Below, piece by piece: positions 1-6,598 of a stretch of DNA of 11,219 nt. The stretch's first letter is position 1. Each line of letters begins with the position of its first letter. Source of the stretch: JANQUM01 sp047630355 (lineage in GTDB: Bacteria; Bacteroidota; Bacteroidia; Cytophagales; Spirosomataceae); assembly GCA_047630355.1 (NCBI GenBank), contig JBLHXN010000110.1:1-11219 (forward strand), in the 5' to 3' direction. The position numbers were made by a program, and so were the translations under genes. The notes beneath the pieces are model-generated. The model was not told the origin of the DNA and did no database searches. It saw only the letters and a program-made list of their open reading frames with translations.

Positions 1-309
1 TTGGCAAAGGACATCACTATTTTGGCAGACTTGGGCTTTTTAGGAATACAACACATTTATAATAAGTGCATTATACCCCATAAGAAATCAAAAAACAAAC
101 CATTAACCCAAGAGCAGAAAGAGGAAAATAAGTCTCAAGCCTCAAAAAGGGTGATAGTAGAACACCTTAACCGCTGTTGTAAAATATTCAGGATATGCAG
201 TAGTAGGTTCAGGGGAAAACATAAAAATTACGACAAAAACTGGGGAAATATAAGTGCAATTGTAAACCTTAAAAAAGCCACAAATCACATGAAATACACC
301 GAGTTTTAA
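1..309 (+). CDS. IS5-family DDE transposase, C-terminal part
   Basis: The frame is open from base 1, so the TTG there is not a real start and the gene begins upstream. The visible 102 residues contain the second catalytic aspartate in ADLGFLG (D10 of the visible part) and the catalytic glutamate in the RVIVEHLNR segment (E54). The latter is followed by the CKIFRI stretch typical of the DDE_Tnp_4 domain, with the usual K/R-rich linker (PHKKSKNKPLTQEQK) between the two. The enzyme would cut and join the element's terminal repeats. The first catalytic aspartate and the DNA-binding N-terminus are off the window. The gene ends at 307-309, adjoining the right terminal repeat. The visible frame is undamaged, so the copy could be active. 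Confidence 0.85.
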   Translation: MAKDITILADLGFLGIQHIYNKCIIPHKKSKNKPLTQEQKEENKSQASKRVIVEHLNRCCKIFRICSSRFRGKHKNYDKNWGNISAIVNLKKATNHMKYTEF

Positions 310-310
310 T

Positions 311-327
311 TAGGAAAGAAGTCTATT
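311..327 (-). repeat. Right terminal inverted repeat of the IS
   Basis: The sequence TAGGAAAGAAGTCTATT is the perfect 17-nt reverse complement of 11095-11111. Allowing one mismatch, the match extends inward over another four bases (307-310), into the transposase stop codon. The two repeats face the way the two ends of one IS type should. Outward of the 17 bases the match stops (base 328 versus 11094). Confidence 0.88.
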
Positions 328-450
328 GATTTATTGATACCACATAAGTTACAACCAAATGCTAAAGCAACTCAATCAACTGAGGACGAACGTCCCTATT
401 TTTTGTCCGAACTATGGATTATTCCTTCCGAAGGAGGTTTAAGTTTGTAG
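328..450 (+). other. Open frame after the IS, possible tail of an interrupted gene
   Basis: The frame that runs through the transposase stop reopens past the IS end and stays open for 40 codons to a TAG at 448-450. The translation includes DERPYFLSELWIIPSEGG, which reads like ordinary protein but matches no family I know. There is no start codon of its own next to the IS. It could be the 3' end of a host gene into which the IS inserted. It could equally be chance, since 40 open codons are not rare at this base composition. The rest of the interval to 519 shows only short inverted repeats and no further gene. Confidence 0.2.
384..405 (+). terminator. Weak hairpin plus T-run, possible terminator downstream of the transposase
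   Basis: GGACG and CGTCC (384-388 and 391-395) form a short GC-rich stem; with a realistic tetraloop only four pairs remain. It is followed at 397-405 by a T-rich run (TATTTTTTG). The orientation suits transcripts coming out of the IS on the plus strand. The stem is short, so this is tentative. Confidence 0.22.
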
Positions 451-458
451 TTCAAACT
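424..458. repeat. Two adjacent short inverted repeats in the gap between IS and response regulator
   Basis: TCCTTC/GAAGGA (424-429, 431-436) and AGTTTG/CAAACT (442-447, 453-458) are perfect 6-bp inverted repeats a few bases apart. They lie in the region into which both the IS transcript and the minus-strand response regulator transcript run. They may act as a weak bidirectional end signal for converging transcripts. Neither is followed by a clean T-run on the minus strand. Confidence 0.3.
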
Positions 459-519
459 CACAGCGTACCACTATCTGTGTTTTACGCGGTCTCCAATCTA
501 CTTTCTCGCATCTGACATC

Positions 520-1272
520 TCAAAAAGTTTGAATCCGTTGCAAAAGTTCTTCGCGGTACGAGTGACTGAGTGATAAATGTTTCCCGCCAACGAGTACGTG
601 ACTCTCGGAGACCTCATCTATCTGCGAAACGTTCGCCATAAACGAGCGGTGAATTCTGACAAAAAACTGTGGAGGGAGTTTTTCTTCCATTGATTTGAGT
701 GTAATACTCAGGGTATATTTTCGCTTTTTTGTATAGATCTGACAGTAGTTACGGTCGGCTTCGATGTAGAGAATATCGGCAATAAAAATCTTGACCATTT
801 TGTTGTTGTTTTTTACGAAAATACGGTCGCTCAAAACAAAAGGCGTTTCCGAATTTTCGGGTTCAGTAGCCTCGGAGGAAACGTGATGTTGATCTGCCAA
901 CCTACTGATAGTCAATTCAATGGCTCGTTGTAGTTCAAGATTCCTAATCGGTTTTCCAATGAATGCGTACGGTCGGGTTGCCTTTGCCCGGTTGAAGGTT
1001 GCCTCATCGGTATTTGCGGTTACGTAGATAATCGGCACATCGGCGTTCGCTTGCACTTGGGTGGCGGTCTCTACGCCGTCAAGTTCACCTTTGAGGTTTA
1101 TGTCGAGTAATACTATATCAGGAATGTTGTTCTCCACATGCAAAATTGCCTCCTCTCCCCGTGGAATAATTCCGGTTACTTCGTAACCAAGTTTTGATAG
1201 TTGCATCGAGATTTTCGCCCCGATAATCATATCATCTTCCACGATCAGAATTTTCACGTTTTCACTGTTCAT
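520..1272 (-). CDS. LytTR-family response regulator
   Basis: This is a 250-residue cytoplasmic DNA-binding regulator. The receiver domain spans about residues 6-125, with the acidic pocket at E12/D13, the phosphoacceptor D57 (in IVLLDINLKGELDG), the switch threonine T85 (YVTANTD) and K107 before P108. A Glu/Ser-rich linker follows, and then a LytTR domain at about 145-250. That domain shows the family's SDRIFVKNNNK opening, ILYIEADRNYC centre and FVRIHRSFMAN helix. LytTR proteins bind paired short repeats in promoters. The ATG at 1270-1272 overlaps the TGA of the upstream kinase gene as ATGA, which implies translational coupling and a cognate pair. No target promoter is recognisable in this window. 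Length and domain order are normal for Bacteroidota LytTR regulators. Confidence 0.95.
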   Translation of the reverse strand: MNSENVKILIVEDDMIIGAKISMQLSKLGYEVTGIIPRGEEAILHVENNIPDIVLLDINLKGELDGVETATQVQANADVPIIYVTANTDEATFNRAKATRPYAFIGKPIRNLELQRAIELTISRLADQHHVSSEATEPENSETPFVLSDRIFVKNNNKMVKIFIADILYIEADRNYCQIYTKKRKYTLSITLKSMEEKLPPQFFVRIHRSFMANVSQIDEVSESHVLVGGKHLSLSHSYREELLQRIQTF

Positions 1273-3062
1273 TTTCTGGCAAATTGAATGGTAACCGTTG
1301 TTCCGTTTTCTACGCTTTGCGTTAATTTCCCGTCTAACTGTCGGGTTAATAACTCAACTAATTGTGTACCAAAACCCGTGCCCGTTGGTGAGGCATTCAC
1401 AATTTTACCAACACCGTTGTCAGATATAGAAAGTTGCAACAAGTTTTCTTCTACTTCTTGTAAACTTAGCTTTATTTTGCCCAGCATTCCAGTTGGGAAA
1501 GCGTACTTTAATGCGTTGGTAATCAATTCATTAACGATCAAACCAATCGGAACGGCGGTATCTACATCTAACTCTAAGTTTTCCATCGGAAATTCCACCT
1601 CAACTCGCTCGGTAGCGTCGTATGAGTCCAGAATATTTTCGGTTAAATTCAGGAAGTAATTTTTCATCTCAATGAACGCCAAATGCTCGCTTTGGTAAAG
1701 CTTTTGGTGCAAAATCCCCATTGATTGTACGCGGTTTTGACTTGCCTGCATCGCTGCCTGAATATCAGGATCATCAATCTGAGCAGATTGCAGTTCCAGC
1801 AAGCTTGAAACTACTTCTAAGTTATTTTTGACTCGGTGGTGGATTTCTTTAAGTAATAATTCGTTTTCGGCGTTTTTGATTTTCAATTTTTCATTTAATT
1901 CAGCCGTAATTCGTAACCTTTTATTGCGGGATAAATAACTGCGATAAAGTGCAAACAAGAATGCAGCAAGAATAACAGTAATACCAATGAATAAATACTG
2001 TATTTGGCGTTGTTGACTAATTTGCTCATCTTTTATGGTTAATAAAGCGTCTTTCTTACCCGTTTCGTATTGAGTCTGCAACTCAGTGGTTGTGCGGTTT
2101 TTTTCGGCGGTAAAGATGGCACCTTCCTGCTCTTTAAGTTTTTTGTGATAAATCAACGCATTCTCAAAATCTCCTCGACTCTCGTAAATGTCACTGACGT
2201 GCATATATTGTTCGGGCAGGTTTGCCAAAAAATTTATTGACTTCCCAACCTCAATTGCCCGTAATAAATAAGGCAATGCTTTATCCTTCTGCCCCATCAA
2301 TAAATGGGTATGCCCGGTATTTGCCAGTCCGGTAGCGGTTCCTCGTTGGGCATTTATCTCCTCTCCCATTTCAATCACTTTCTGATAGCTTTTAAGGGCC
2401 TCATTGTGCCGACCCATCAATTTATAAACGTTTCCTTGCGTGTTCAAACTACTCAAAACGGTGTAAGCTCCCGGGCTGATTTTTTGTTTGATTGCAACCG
2501 CCTGATTTATGGAATTTAAAGCTTCTGTGTATTTGCCGAGTTCAACATAGTTAGAGGCTAATCCGTGGTAAGCCAAGCCCAAGCCTTTCTGGTTATTAAC
2601 TTCCTGACACAACTCTACCGCTTTGATACCATACTCAATACCCGTTTGAAACTTCCCAACGAAACAAAAATCCGTAGAAATATTGACGTAACTATTTGCA
2701 ACCCCGTCCTTGTCGTTGATTTCTTCACGAATAGCCAATGCCTTAAAATCATAGGCGAGAGATTCGTCGAACTTACCCAACTTGTAGCAGTTTAGTGAAA
2801 GCCGATGCAGAACATCTGCTAATTGTTTTTGGGAATCGTTTTTCTCATGGATAGCTTTTGCTTTAAGAAGATAAACCTCTACGGAGTCAAACTTTTCTAC
2901 GTTAGAAAAATCCATCGCCTTTTTTTCAAAAATAGCTGCTTGCTTTGTGTATTTTAAGGGAGTTTGTGCAGTAAGGAGGAAAGGCAAGAAAAGCGGACAA
3001 ATCAATAATAAAAACAGGCAGAAAGAGCGTTTTTGTTGGGTCGTAAACTGTTTATTTTTCAT
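1269..3062 (-). CDS. TPR-containing sensor histidine kinase (HisKA_2 / HATPase_c)
   Basis: This is a 597-residue inner-membrane kinase, counted from the ATG at 3060-3062. A TTG three codons upstream is open but gives no better signal peptide. Domains in order: an export signal (about 1-33, hydrophobic core LFLLLICPLFLPFLL, then AQ); a periplasmic array of roughly six TPR-like repeats (about 75-315) at ~40-residue spacing; a membrane helix at about 354-377 (IQYLFIGITVILAAFLFALY); a short coiled coil; and a HisKA_2 dimerisation segment with EIHHRVKNNL, the histidine pair at 408-409. The ATPase domain follows, with N-box NELITNALKYAF (N511, N516), DNGVG, and GTGFG near the end. The His directly before Arg is probably the phosphorylated one. 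The TPR region likely senses a protein or peptide. The gene is coupled to the LytTR regulator by a 4-nt overlap, so phosphotransfer to that regulator is expected. No clear promoter is seen in the ~100 nt upstream. Confidence 0.94.
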   Translation of the reverse strand: MKNKQFTTQQKRSFCLFLLLICPLFLPFLLTAQTPLKYTKQAAIFEKKAMDFSNVEKFDSVEVYLLKAKAIHEKNDSQKQLADVLHRLSLNCYKLGKFDESLAYDFKALAIREEINDKDGVANSYVNISTDFCFVGKFQTGIEYGIKAVELCQEVNNQKGLGLAYHGLASNYVELGKYTEALNSINQAVAIKQKISPGAYTVLSSLNTQGNVYKLMGRHNEALKSYQKVIEMGEEINAQRGTATGLANTGHTHLLMGQKDKALPYLLRAIEVGKSINFLANLPEQYMHVSDIYESRGDFENALIYHKKLKEQEGAIFTAEKNRTTTELQTQYETGKKDALLTIKDEQISQQRQIQYLFIGITVILAAFLFALYRSYLSRNKRLRITAELNEKLKIKNAENELLLKEIHHRVKNNLEVVSSLLELQSAQIDDPDIQAAMQASQNRVQSMGILHQKLYQSEHLAFIEMKNYFLNLTENILDSYDATERVEVEFPMENLELDVDTAVPIGLIVNELITNALKYAFPTGMLGKIKLSLQEVEENLLQLSISDNGVGKIVNASPTGTGFGTQLVELLTRQLDGKLTQSVENGTTVTIQFARK

Positions 3063-3162
3063 TGTAACCAAGGGCAGTTTTGGAGTACTTTAAAACAAGT
3101 TACGCCATTTTCAACGCAAACGAAAATCGCAGTAAATCAAACAAATAAAATTTCCAAATATG

Positions 3163-3486
3163 TTACGTTTGTTTAATAGGAGAAGTTTCAATCCCTAAAG
3201 TCGTGAAAGATGGATTTAGTATGACTTTTTCTACAATCAACTGGAAGAATTTTGTTCCCTCGGCGTTAAAATCTTCTACGTATTTACTTCGCTCTTTTAT
3301 TGCCCGGTAAACCGCCGAATAATTCACGCGGTTCTTATCCCAACCCTGCACCGCAAGTGTGGTCTGAATAGCTTCCACAGTGCGTTTCAGGTTAGAATAG
3401 TACGATATAATCGGCTCGCTTTCACGGATATAAAGTGCGGAATATTTTTGGCTGACCGTTATTTTGTAAATAACCGATTGCTTCAT
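3163..3486 (-). CDS. Unrecognised 107-residue protein
   Basis: I do not recognise this protein. It is a soluble, charged, probably mixed alpha/beta protein with no signal peptide or membrane segment. The N-terminal 25 residues look like beta strands (VIYKITVSQKYSALYIRES). The centre is helical and contains NYSAVYRAIKERSKYV, which could be a recognition-helix-like segment, followed by a strand-rich end (FFQLIVEKVIL). The ATG at 3484-3486 lies 10 nt after the DUF5916 stop on the same strand, so the two are almost certainly co-transcribed. No purine-rich ribosome site is evident, which is normal in Bacteroidota. The kinase gene begins about 100 nt further downstream and may share the transcript. 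Tight spacing and ordinary codon use support a real gene. Any DNA-binding role would be speculation. Confidence 0.7.
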   Translation of the reverse strand: MKQSVIYKITVSQKYSALYIRESEPIISYYSNLKRTVEAIQTTLAVQGWDKNRVNYSAVYRAIKERSKYVEDFNAEGTKFFQLIVEKVILNPSFTTLGIETSPIKQT

Positions 3487-3496
3487 TCGGGATTAA

Positions 3497-5716
3497 TTAA
3501 AGATTCAGCCAATACGTAAGTTTAGCCACAATTGCCCGGTTTTTTACGCCGCCCAGTCCGGTATCGTAGTTGTCTGAATAGACCAAAAAGAAGTCAGAGA
3601 CGGGGGCAAACCGCCATTGAAAACGCGAGTTGATGTTCAGGTTGTCAAACTGCGTATTGTACTGCACGAAGGTGGTCCAGAAAAGACTTCGGCTAAATGT
3701 TACTTCCATACGTGGACCAACCACAAAAACCGTATTTTCTCCCTCTTTTAAATTGATTTTATTATACGTCACGTTCAGCGTTGCAAGTGCATACGGCTGC
3801 ATCCGGTAATTCAAAGAGGTATTCAGGCTAACAATGCTGCCGTTAAAATATTGTCCGAATAGTGGCTGCAAAGCCATCGTCAAACGCTTTCTTCTATCCG
3901 TCACAAAAGTCCCTGAAATATTGTGGTAGGTATAGCCATTACCTTGCCGCAAGATCGGCAATTCTCTATTCGATCGTAAGGCATCAAAATCACTAAATAG
4001 GTAAGTATAGTTCCGGTTGATTTGGAATAAAATATTAGCCGAATTTATAAAAGCAAGCGAAACAAACGGTCCCGCTTGCAAATCTGTCATGCCAATTTCG
4101 GGTTTGAAATACTGGTCCCACGCCACACCAAAACTCAGCCGATTTATTCCACCCTTTTTTGGATAAAGGTTTATCCCCGCCGTCGGATTTATGTGAAAGA
4201 AGTCATTCCGTGGCACAAAGCCCGACACTGCCTCAAAACCCGCTCCCATGAAATCGTGCTGCCATTTTGCAGTAAATTTACGCGAGATATAATTTACGGT
4301 TACGCCGTGCGTGTTACTACCTTTTTGCCGATCATCCGAAAACGATTGGTGGTAATACGCCTTACCCGTCCAATGATTATCTAACGATTGATGGTTATAT
4401 TCCAAGCCCCCTACCCGATTAAACGCCGACTGTCCCGCTTCGGGATTTATGACTTGGTTATTCACAAAAATACCTGCAATATTAGAGCGTTTCAAGACCC
4501 GTCGCTGAATCGTCCCGACGCTATAATTCACCGCATTTATTTCTTTTTCATCATCGGGGGCTGTCATGATATTGAGCAACCCAACCCGCCAGTTATCGTC
4601 TATTTTACCACTCAATCTTGCTCCGTACAGAATCGGATTTTGAACCGTTGTACCCGTAGTTGAGTCAAACGCAATACCCACCCGACGACTAAAGAAAGGT
4701 GTAAAGATTTGGTCATTACCACTCGAAAGACCGGCATTTGGTGGCACGTAAGGGTTTAGATTGTAGCTTCCAAAACCCGTAAACAAATCAGAGTTTTCTA
4801 AGAAAAACTGCCGTTGTTCAGGAAATGTTATGTCAAAGCGGGTAAGGTTAATAACCTGACGATCAACCTCTACCGTTGAGAAGTCTGGATTTACGGTCAG
4901 GTCGAGACTCAAACCGCTCGAAACGGCAATTTTTGCATCGCCTCCAATATTGAAACTGCTTTTTGTGGGAATACCCTTCTCGAAATCACGGAAGGCACTT
5001 CCGGTGATGTAAGGGATAATAGAAATATTTTTACCCGGACTTATAAGCGGTTTTTCAAACGTAATTGGCATTTCAAAACCCAGCGACATGATGATTTGGT
5101 TCTGCGGAACAGGAACCAAAACGGTATTTTCGTTAGCCTGCGTATCGAAGCGGTACGACTTAAAAAACCACTCCTGACTATCGTTCTTGAACCTCAATGT
5201 TGAAAGTGGAATAATTGCTTCGCAACTCCAAAAGCCATCCCCAACAAAAGATTCACACTGCCACTTATTGTCCCAAAAAGCATTAAAGAACCCGCTTGCG
5301 GTGGCTCCGTTGAATAACAGGGCCTCCCGTTGTACGCCGAGCGGGTTCGTCCCGAACAGAAATGCGTTCGTGTTATCGCGGAAAGTATCAAAAACAAAAC
5401 TGATATTATCGTTGCCGCCGGCCCTAAAATCCCTTCTGAGGGTTGGAACGATGTACTTATTCCCTTGGGAAAACATCCGAGCTCCGATATATACGTTTTC
5501 GTTATCGTAGGTCAGGTAAATCTCAGTTTGATAGTTTGCCTTGAGCGTATCCGTCGGGAAATTCTGCCAAAATTCGGGCATGACCCCGCAATTTTTCCAG
5601 CGGTCTTCGTTCAGTTTGCCGTCAAGTTCTAACGGAGCGTCAACAAATTTGACAATGTAGCTTTCCTGACAGAATGCCGATAAACTTACAAATAAAAATA
5701 GGAGAAGCTTTTTCAC
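3497..5716 (-). CDS. DUF5916 outer-membrane barrel protein with N-terminal CBM9-like domain
   Basis: This 739-residue exported protein starts at a GTG (5714-5716), chosen because it directly precedes a signal peptide (KKLLLFLFVSLSAFCQ). Residues about 20-215 resemble the carbohydrate-binding family 9-like domain: the opening PLELDGKLNEDRWKN, a central TYDNENVYIGARM and later DNISFVFDTFRDN. Residues about 230-739 match the DUF5916 pattern: GGDAKIAVSSGLSLDLTVNPDFSTVEVD, then FPEQRQFFLENSDLF, then many alternating aromatic strands ending in a hydrophobic terminal residue (LTYWLNL), as in outer-membrane barrels. The molecular function of DUF5916 proteins is not established; sugar or lipid binding is only suggested by the first domain. 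A perfect palindrome AAAACGTTTT (5720-5729) sits 3 nt upstream of the start. No confident promoter is visible in the 132 nt before the next feature. Confidence 0.9.
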   Translation of the reverse strand: MKKLLLFLFVSLSAFCQESYIVKFVDAPLELDGKLNEDRWKNCGVMPEFWQNFPTDTLKANYQTEIYLTYDNENVYIGARMFSQGNKYIVPTLRRDFRAGGNDNISFVFDTFRDNTNAFLFGTNPLGVQREALLFNGATASGFFNAFWDNKWQCESFVGDGFWSCEAIIPLSTLRFKNDSQEWFFKSYRFDTQANENTVLVPVPQNQIIMSLGFEMPITFEKPLISPGKNISIIPYITGSAFRDFEKGIPTKSSFNIGGDAKIAVSSGLSLDLTVNPDFSTVEVDRQVINLTRFDITFPEQRQFFLENSDLFTGFGSYNLNPYVPPNAGLSSGNDQIFTPFFSRRVGIAFDSTTGTTVQNPILYGARLSGKIDDNWRVGLLNIMTAPDDEKEINAVNYSVGTIQRRVLKRSNIAGIFVNNQVINPEAGQSAFNRVGGLEYNHQSLDNHWTGKAYYHQSFSDDRQKGSNTHGVTVNYISRKFTAKWQHDFMGAGFEAVSGFVPRNDFFHINPTAGINLYPKKGGINRLSFGVAWDQYFKPEIGMTDLQAGPFVSLAFINSANILFQINRNYTYLFSDFDALRSNRELPILRQGNGYTYHNISGTFVTDRRKRLTMALQPLFGQYFNGSIVSLNTSLNYRMQPYALATLNVTYNKINLKEGENTVFVVGPRMEVTFSRSLFWTTFVQYNTQFDNLNINSRFQWRFAPVSDFFLVYSDNYDTGLGGVKNRAIVAKLTYWLNL

Positions 5717-5848
5717 AAAAAAACGTTTTCAGATGTTCAAATAATCCGCGAATATACTACGCAATTTCATTTTATCTCATCATTTACGACAACCGCTTGA
5801 TTTTTAGCGATTTCGGGGGTGGTTTACTGGTAAAAACTGTATTTGCAG

Positions 5849-6539
5849 ATGCCCAAAACATCTCCAATATCCACGATAAATTTGTCAAGTAACTTTTTTC
5901 AGAAAAGAAAACGGCGATTACTTTTCTGAAAACTTATCTTCCTGATGCTGTGAAAGATAAACTACTATTTGATTCTATCGAATACGTAAACACGACGTAT
6001 CTTTCCGAAGAACTGGCGACTTATTTTTCAGGTTTAGCTTGGCGGTTTTCAACGGTTCAAAATAAAGAAGTGCAAGTAAGTTTATTGCTCGAGCACAAAT
6101 CTATGGTGGATAAATACATCGCCTTTCAGGTGTTGGAGTACATTGCATTGGGTTATCGAACGCAGTTGAAAAACAAGCAACAACTCGAACTCATCATTCC
6201 GATTGCCTATTACCACGGCAATAAACGATGGGAGTACCGTGCAAGCACTGATTTTTTCGATGAAATTTCGTCTGACTTACACCCGTTCCTTCCCAAACGT
6301 CAAAGAAGTACTAAAGGCTGATAACCGCTCGTTTGATGCAAAAGACCATGAGTTTGTACAATGAGCGTATTCAAAAGGGACGAGAAATAGGAATTGGGGA
6401 AGGGATAGAAAAAGTTAAAGAAAGATATACCCTCGATGCTTTCGACAACGGTTTTACGCTCGAACAAACTTGTCTATTTATCCACAAAAATCCCGAAAAA
6501 GTCAAACAAATCCTGAAAGACAACAACCGAACACTTTGA
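5849..6539 (+). pseudogene. Degraded Rpn-family PD-(D/E)XK nuclease / putative transposase
   Basis: Read in pieces, this is a member of the Rpn (YhgA-like, Transposase_31) family. Frame 1 gives NISNIHDKFVK, then a stop TAA (5890-5892), and then without a shift LFSEKKTAITFLKTYLPD, the canonical N-terminal block. It continues with LLLEHKS (Glu at 6091-6093) and LIIPIAYYHGNKRWEY. At least three lesions are visible. One is the in-frame TAA. Another is a start in the wrong frame: ATG at 5849 needs one more A in the run 5855-5858 to read MPKNISNIHDKF. The third is a break near 6290-6320, after which only a C-terminal piece in a different frame remains (KTMSLYNERIQKGREIG, 6336-6539). A large part of the middle domain is missing. 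The usual SDL aspartate is also replaced, reading SGL (Gly at 6031-6033). Intact relatives promote RecA-independent recombination or act as toxic DNases. The start and lesion order are inferred from family memory. Confidence 0.85.
5896..5932. repeat. Perfect 12-bp inverted repeat inside the Rpn pseudogene
   Basis: TTTTCAGAAAAG (5896-5907) and CTTTTCTGAAAA (5921-5932) are exact reverse complements around a 13-nt loop. They lie within codons for FSEKKTAITFLK, immediately after the in-frame TAA. They may simply reflect codon choice in a conserved A/T-rich block, or form an RNA hairpin. The stem is AT-rich and no T-run follows, so it is not a normal terminator. Confidence 0.5.
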
Positions 6540-6564
6540 TGCCACGCTGAAAACCTTATTTTTG
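6535..6564 (+). promoter_or_regulatory. Bacteroidota-type promoter of the serine hydrolase gene
   Basis: A TTTG at 6535-6538 and TATTTTTG at 6557-6564 match the -33 TTTG and -7 TAnnTTTG elements of the Bacteroidota primary sigma factor, with an 18-nt spacer. The start of transcription would fall near 6567-6571, about 30 nt before the ATG at 6598. The -33 element overlaps the last codons of the Rpn remnant. The match is by eye. Confidence 0.5.
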
Positions 6565-6598
6565 TCAATTACTTATTCAACCCGAAATTAATTGACAA
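6562..6598. repeat. Perfect 10-bp inverted repeat over the promoter and start codon, possible operator
   Basis: TTGTCAATTA (6562-6571) and TAATTGACAA (6589-6598) are exact reverse complements separated by 17 nt. The left arm overlaps the end of the predicted -7 element and the right arm ends on the A of the serine hydrolase ATG. Because transcription probably begins inside the left arm, a DNA-level operator is more likely than a full RNA hairpin. No regulator is identified. Confidence 0.45.

Larger units (their letters stand above)
1..327 (+). mobile_element. Right (3') end of an IS5-like insertion sequence, cut by the window edge
   Basis: This stretch holds the last third or so of a DDE transposase gene followed at once by a terminal inverted repeat (311-327). 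The identity of the right end rests on a sequence match: 311-327 is the exact reverse complement of 11095-11111, which lies 41 nt upstream of a second transposase start. The transposase stop codon at 307-309 nearly touches the repeat, a compact layout usual for IS5-family elements. The left end and any upstream target duplication lie outside the window, so the element's length and integrity cannot be judged. The exact outer boundary is uncertain by a few bases, because the outermost AAT/ATT could be target sequence. Confidence 0.85.

Noticed and set aside
1288..1659. Open frame of 123 codons on the plus strand inside the kinase gene
   Set aside because: It is antisense to the conserved ATPase domain of the kinase, and its low-complexity Ser/Thr/Asn-rich translation matches nothing. 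It is a shadow of the real gene. The same holds for the plus-strand frames within 2304-2795 and 4076-5632.
3063..3071. TTG start three codons upstream of the kinase ATG
   Set aside because: The ATG at 3060-3062 gives the same signal peptide with a stronger start codon, and there is no ribosome-site evidence favouring the TTG.
5674..5892. 72-codon open frame between the DUF5916 gene and the Rpn remnant
   Set aside because: Only its last dozen residues (NISNIHDKFVK) are meaningful, and these belong to the Rpn gene. The rest overlaps the DUF5916 start and upstream region and has no protein-like character.
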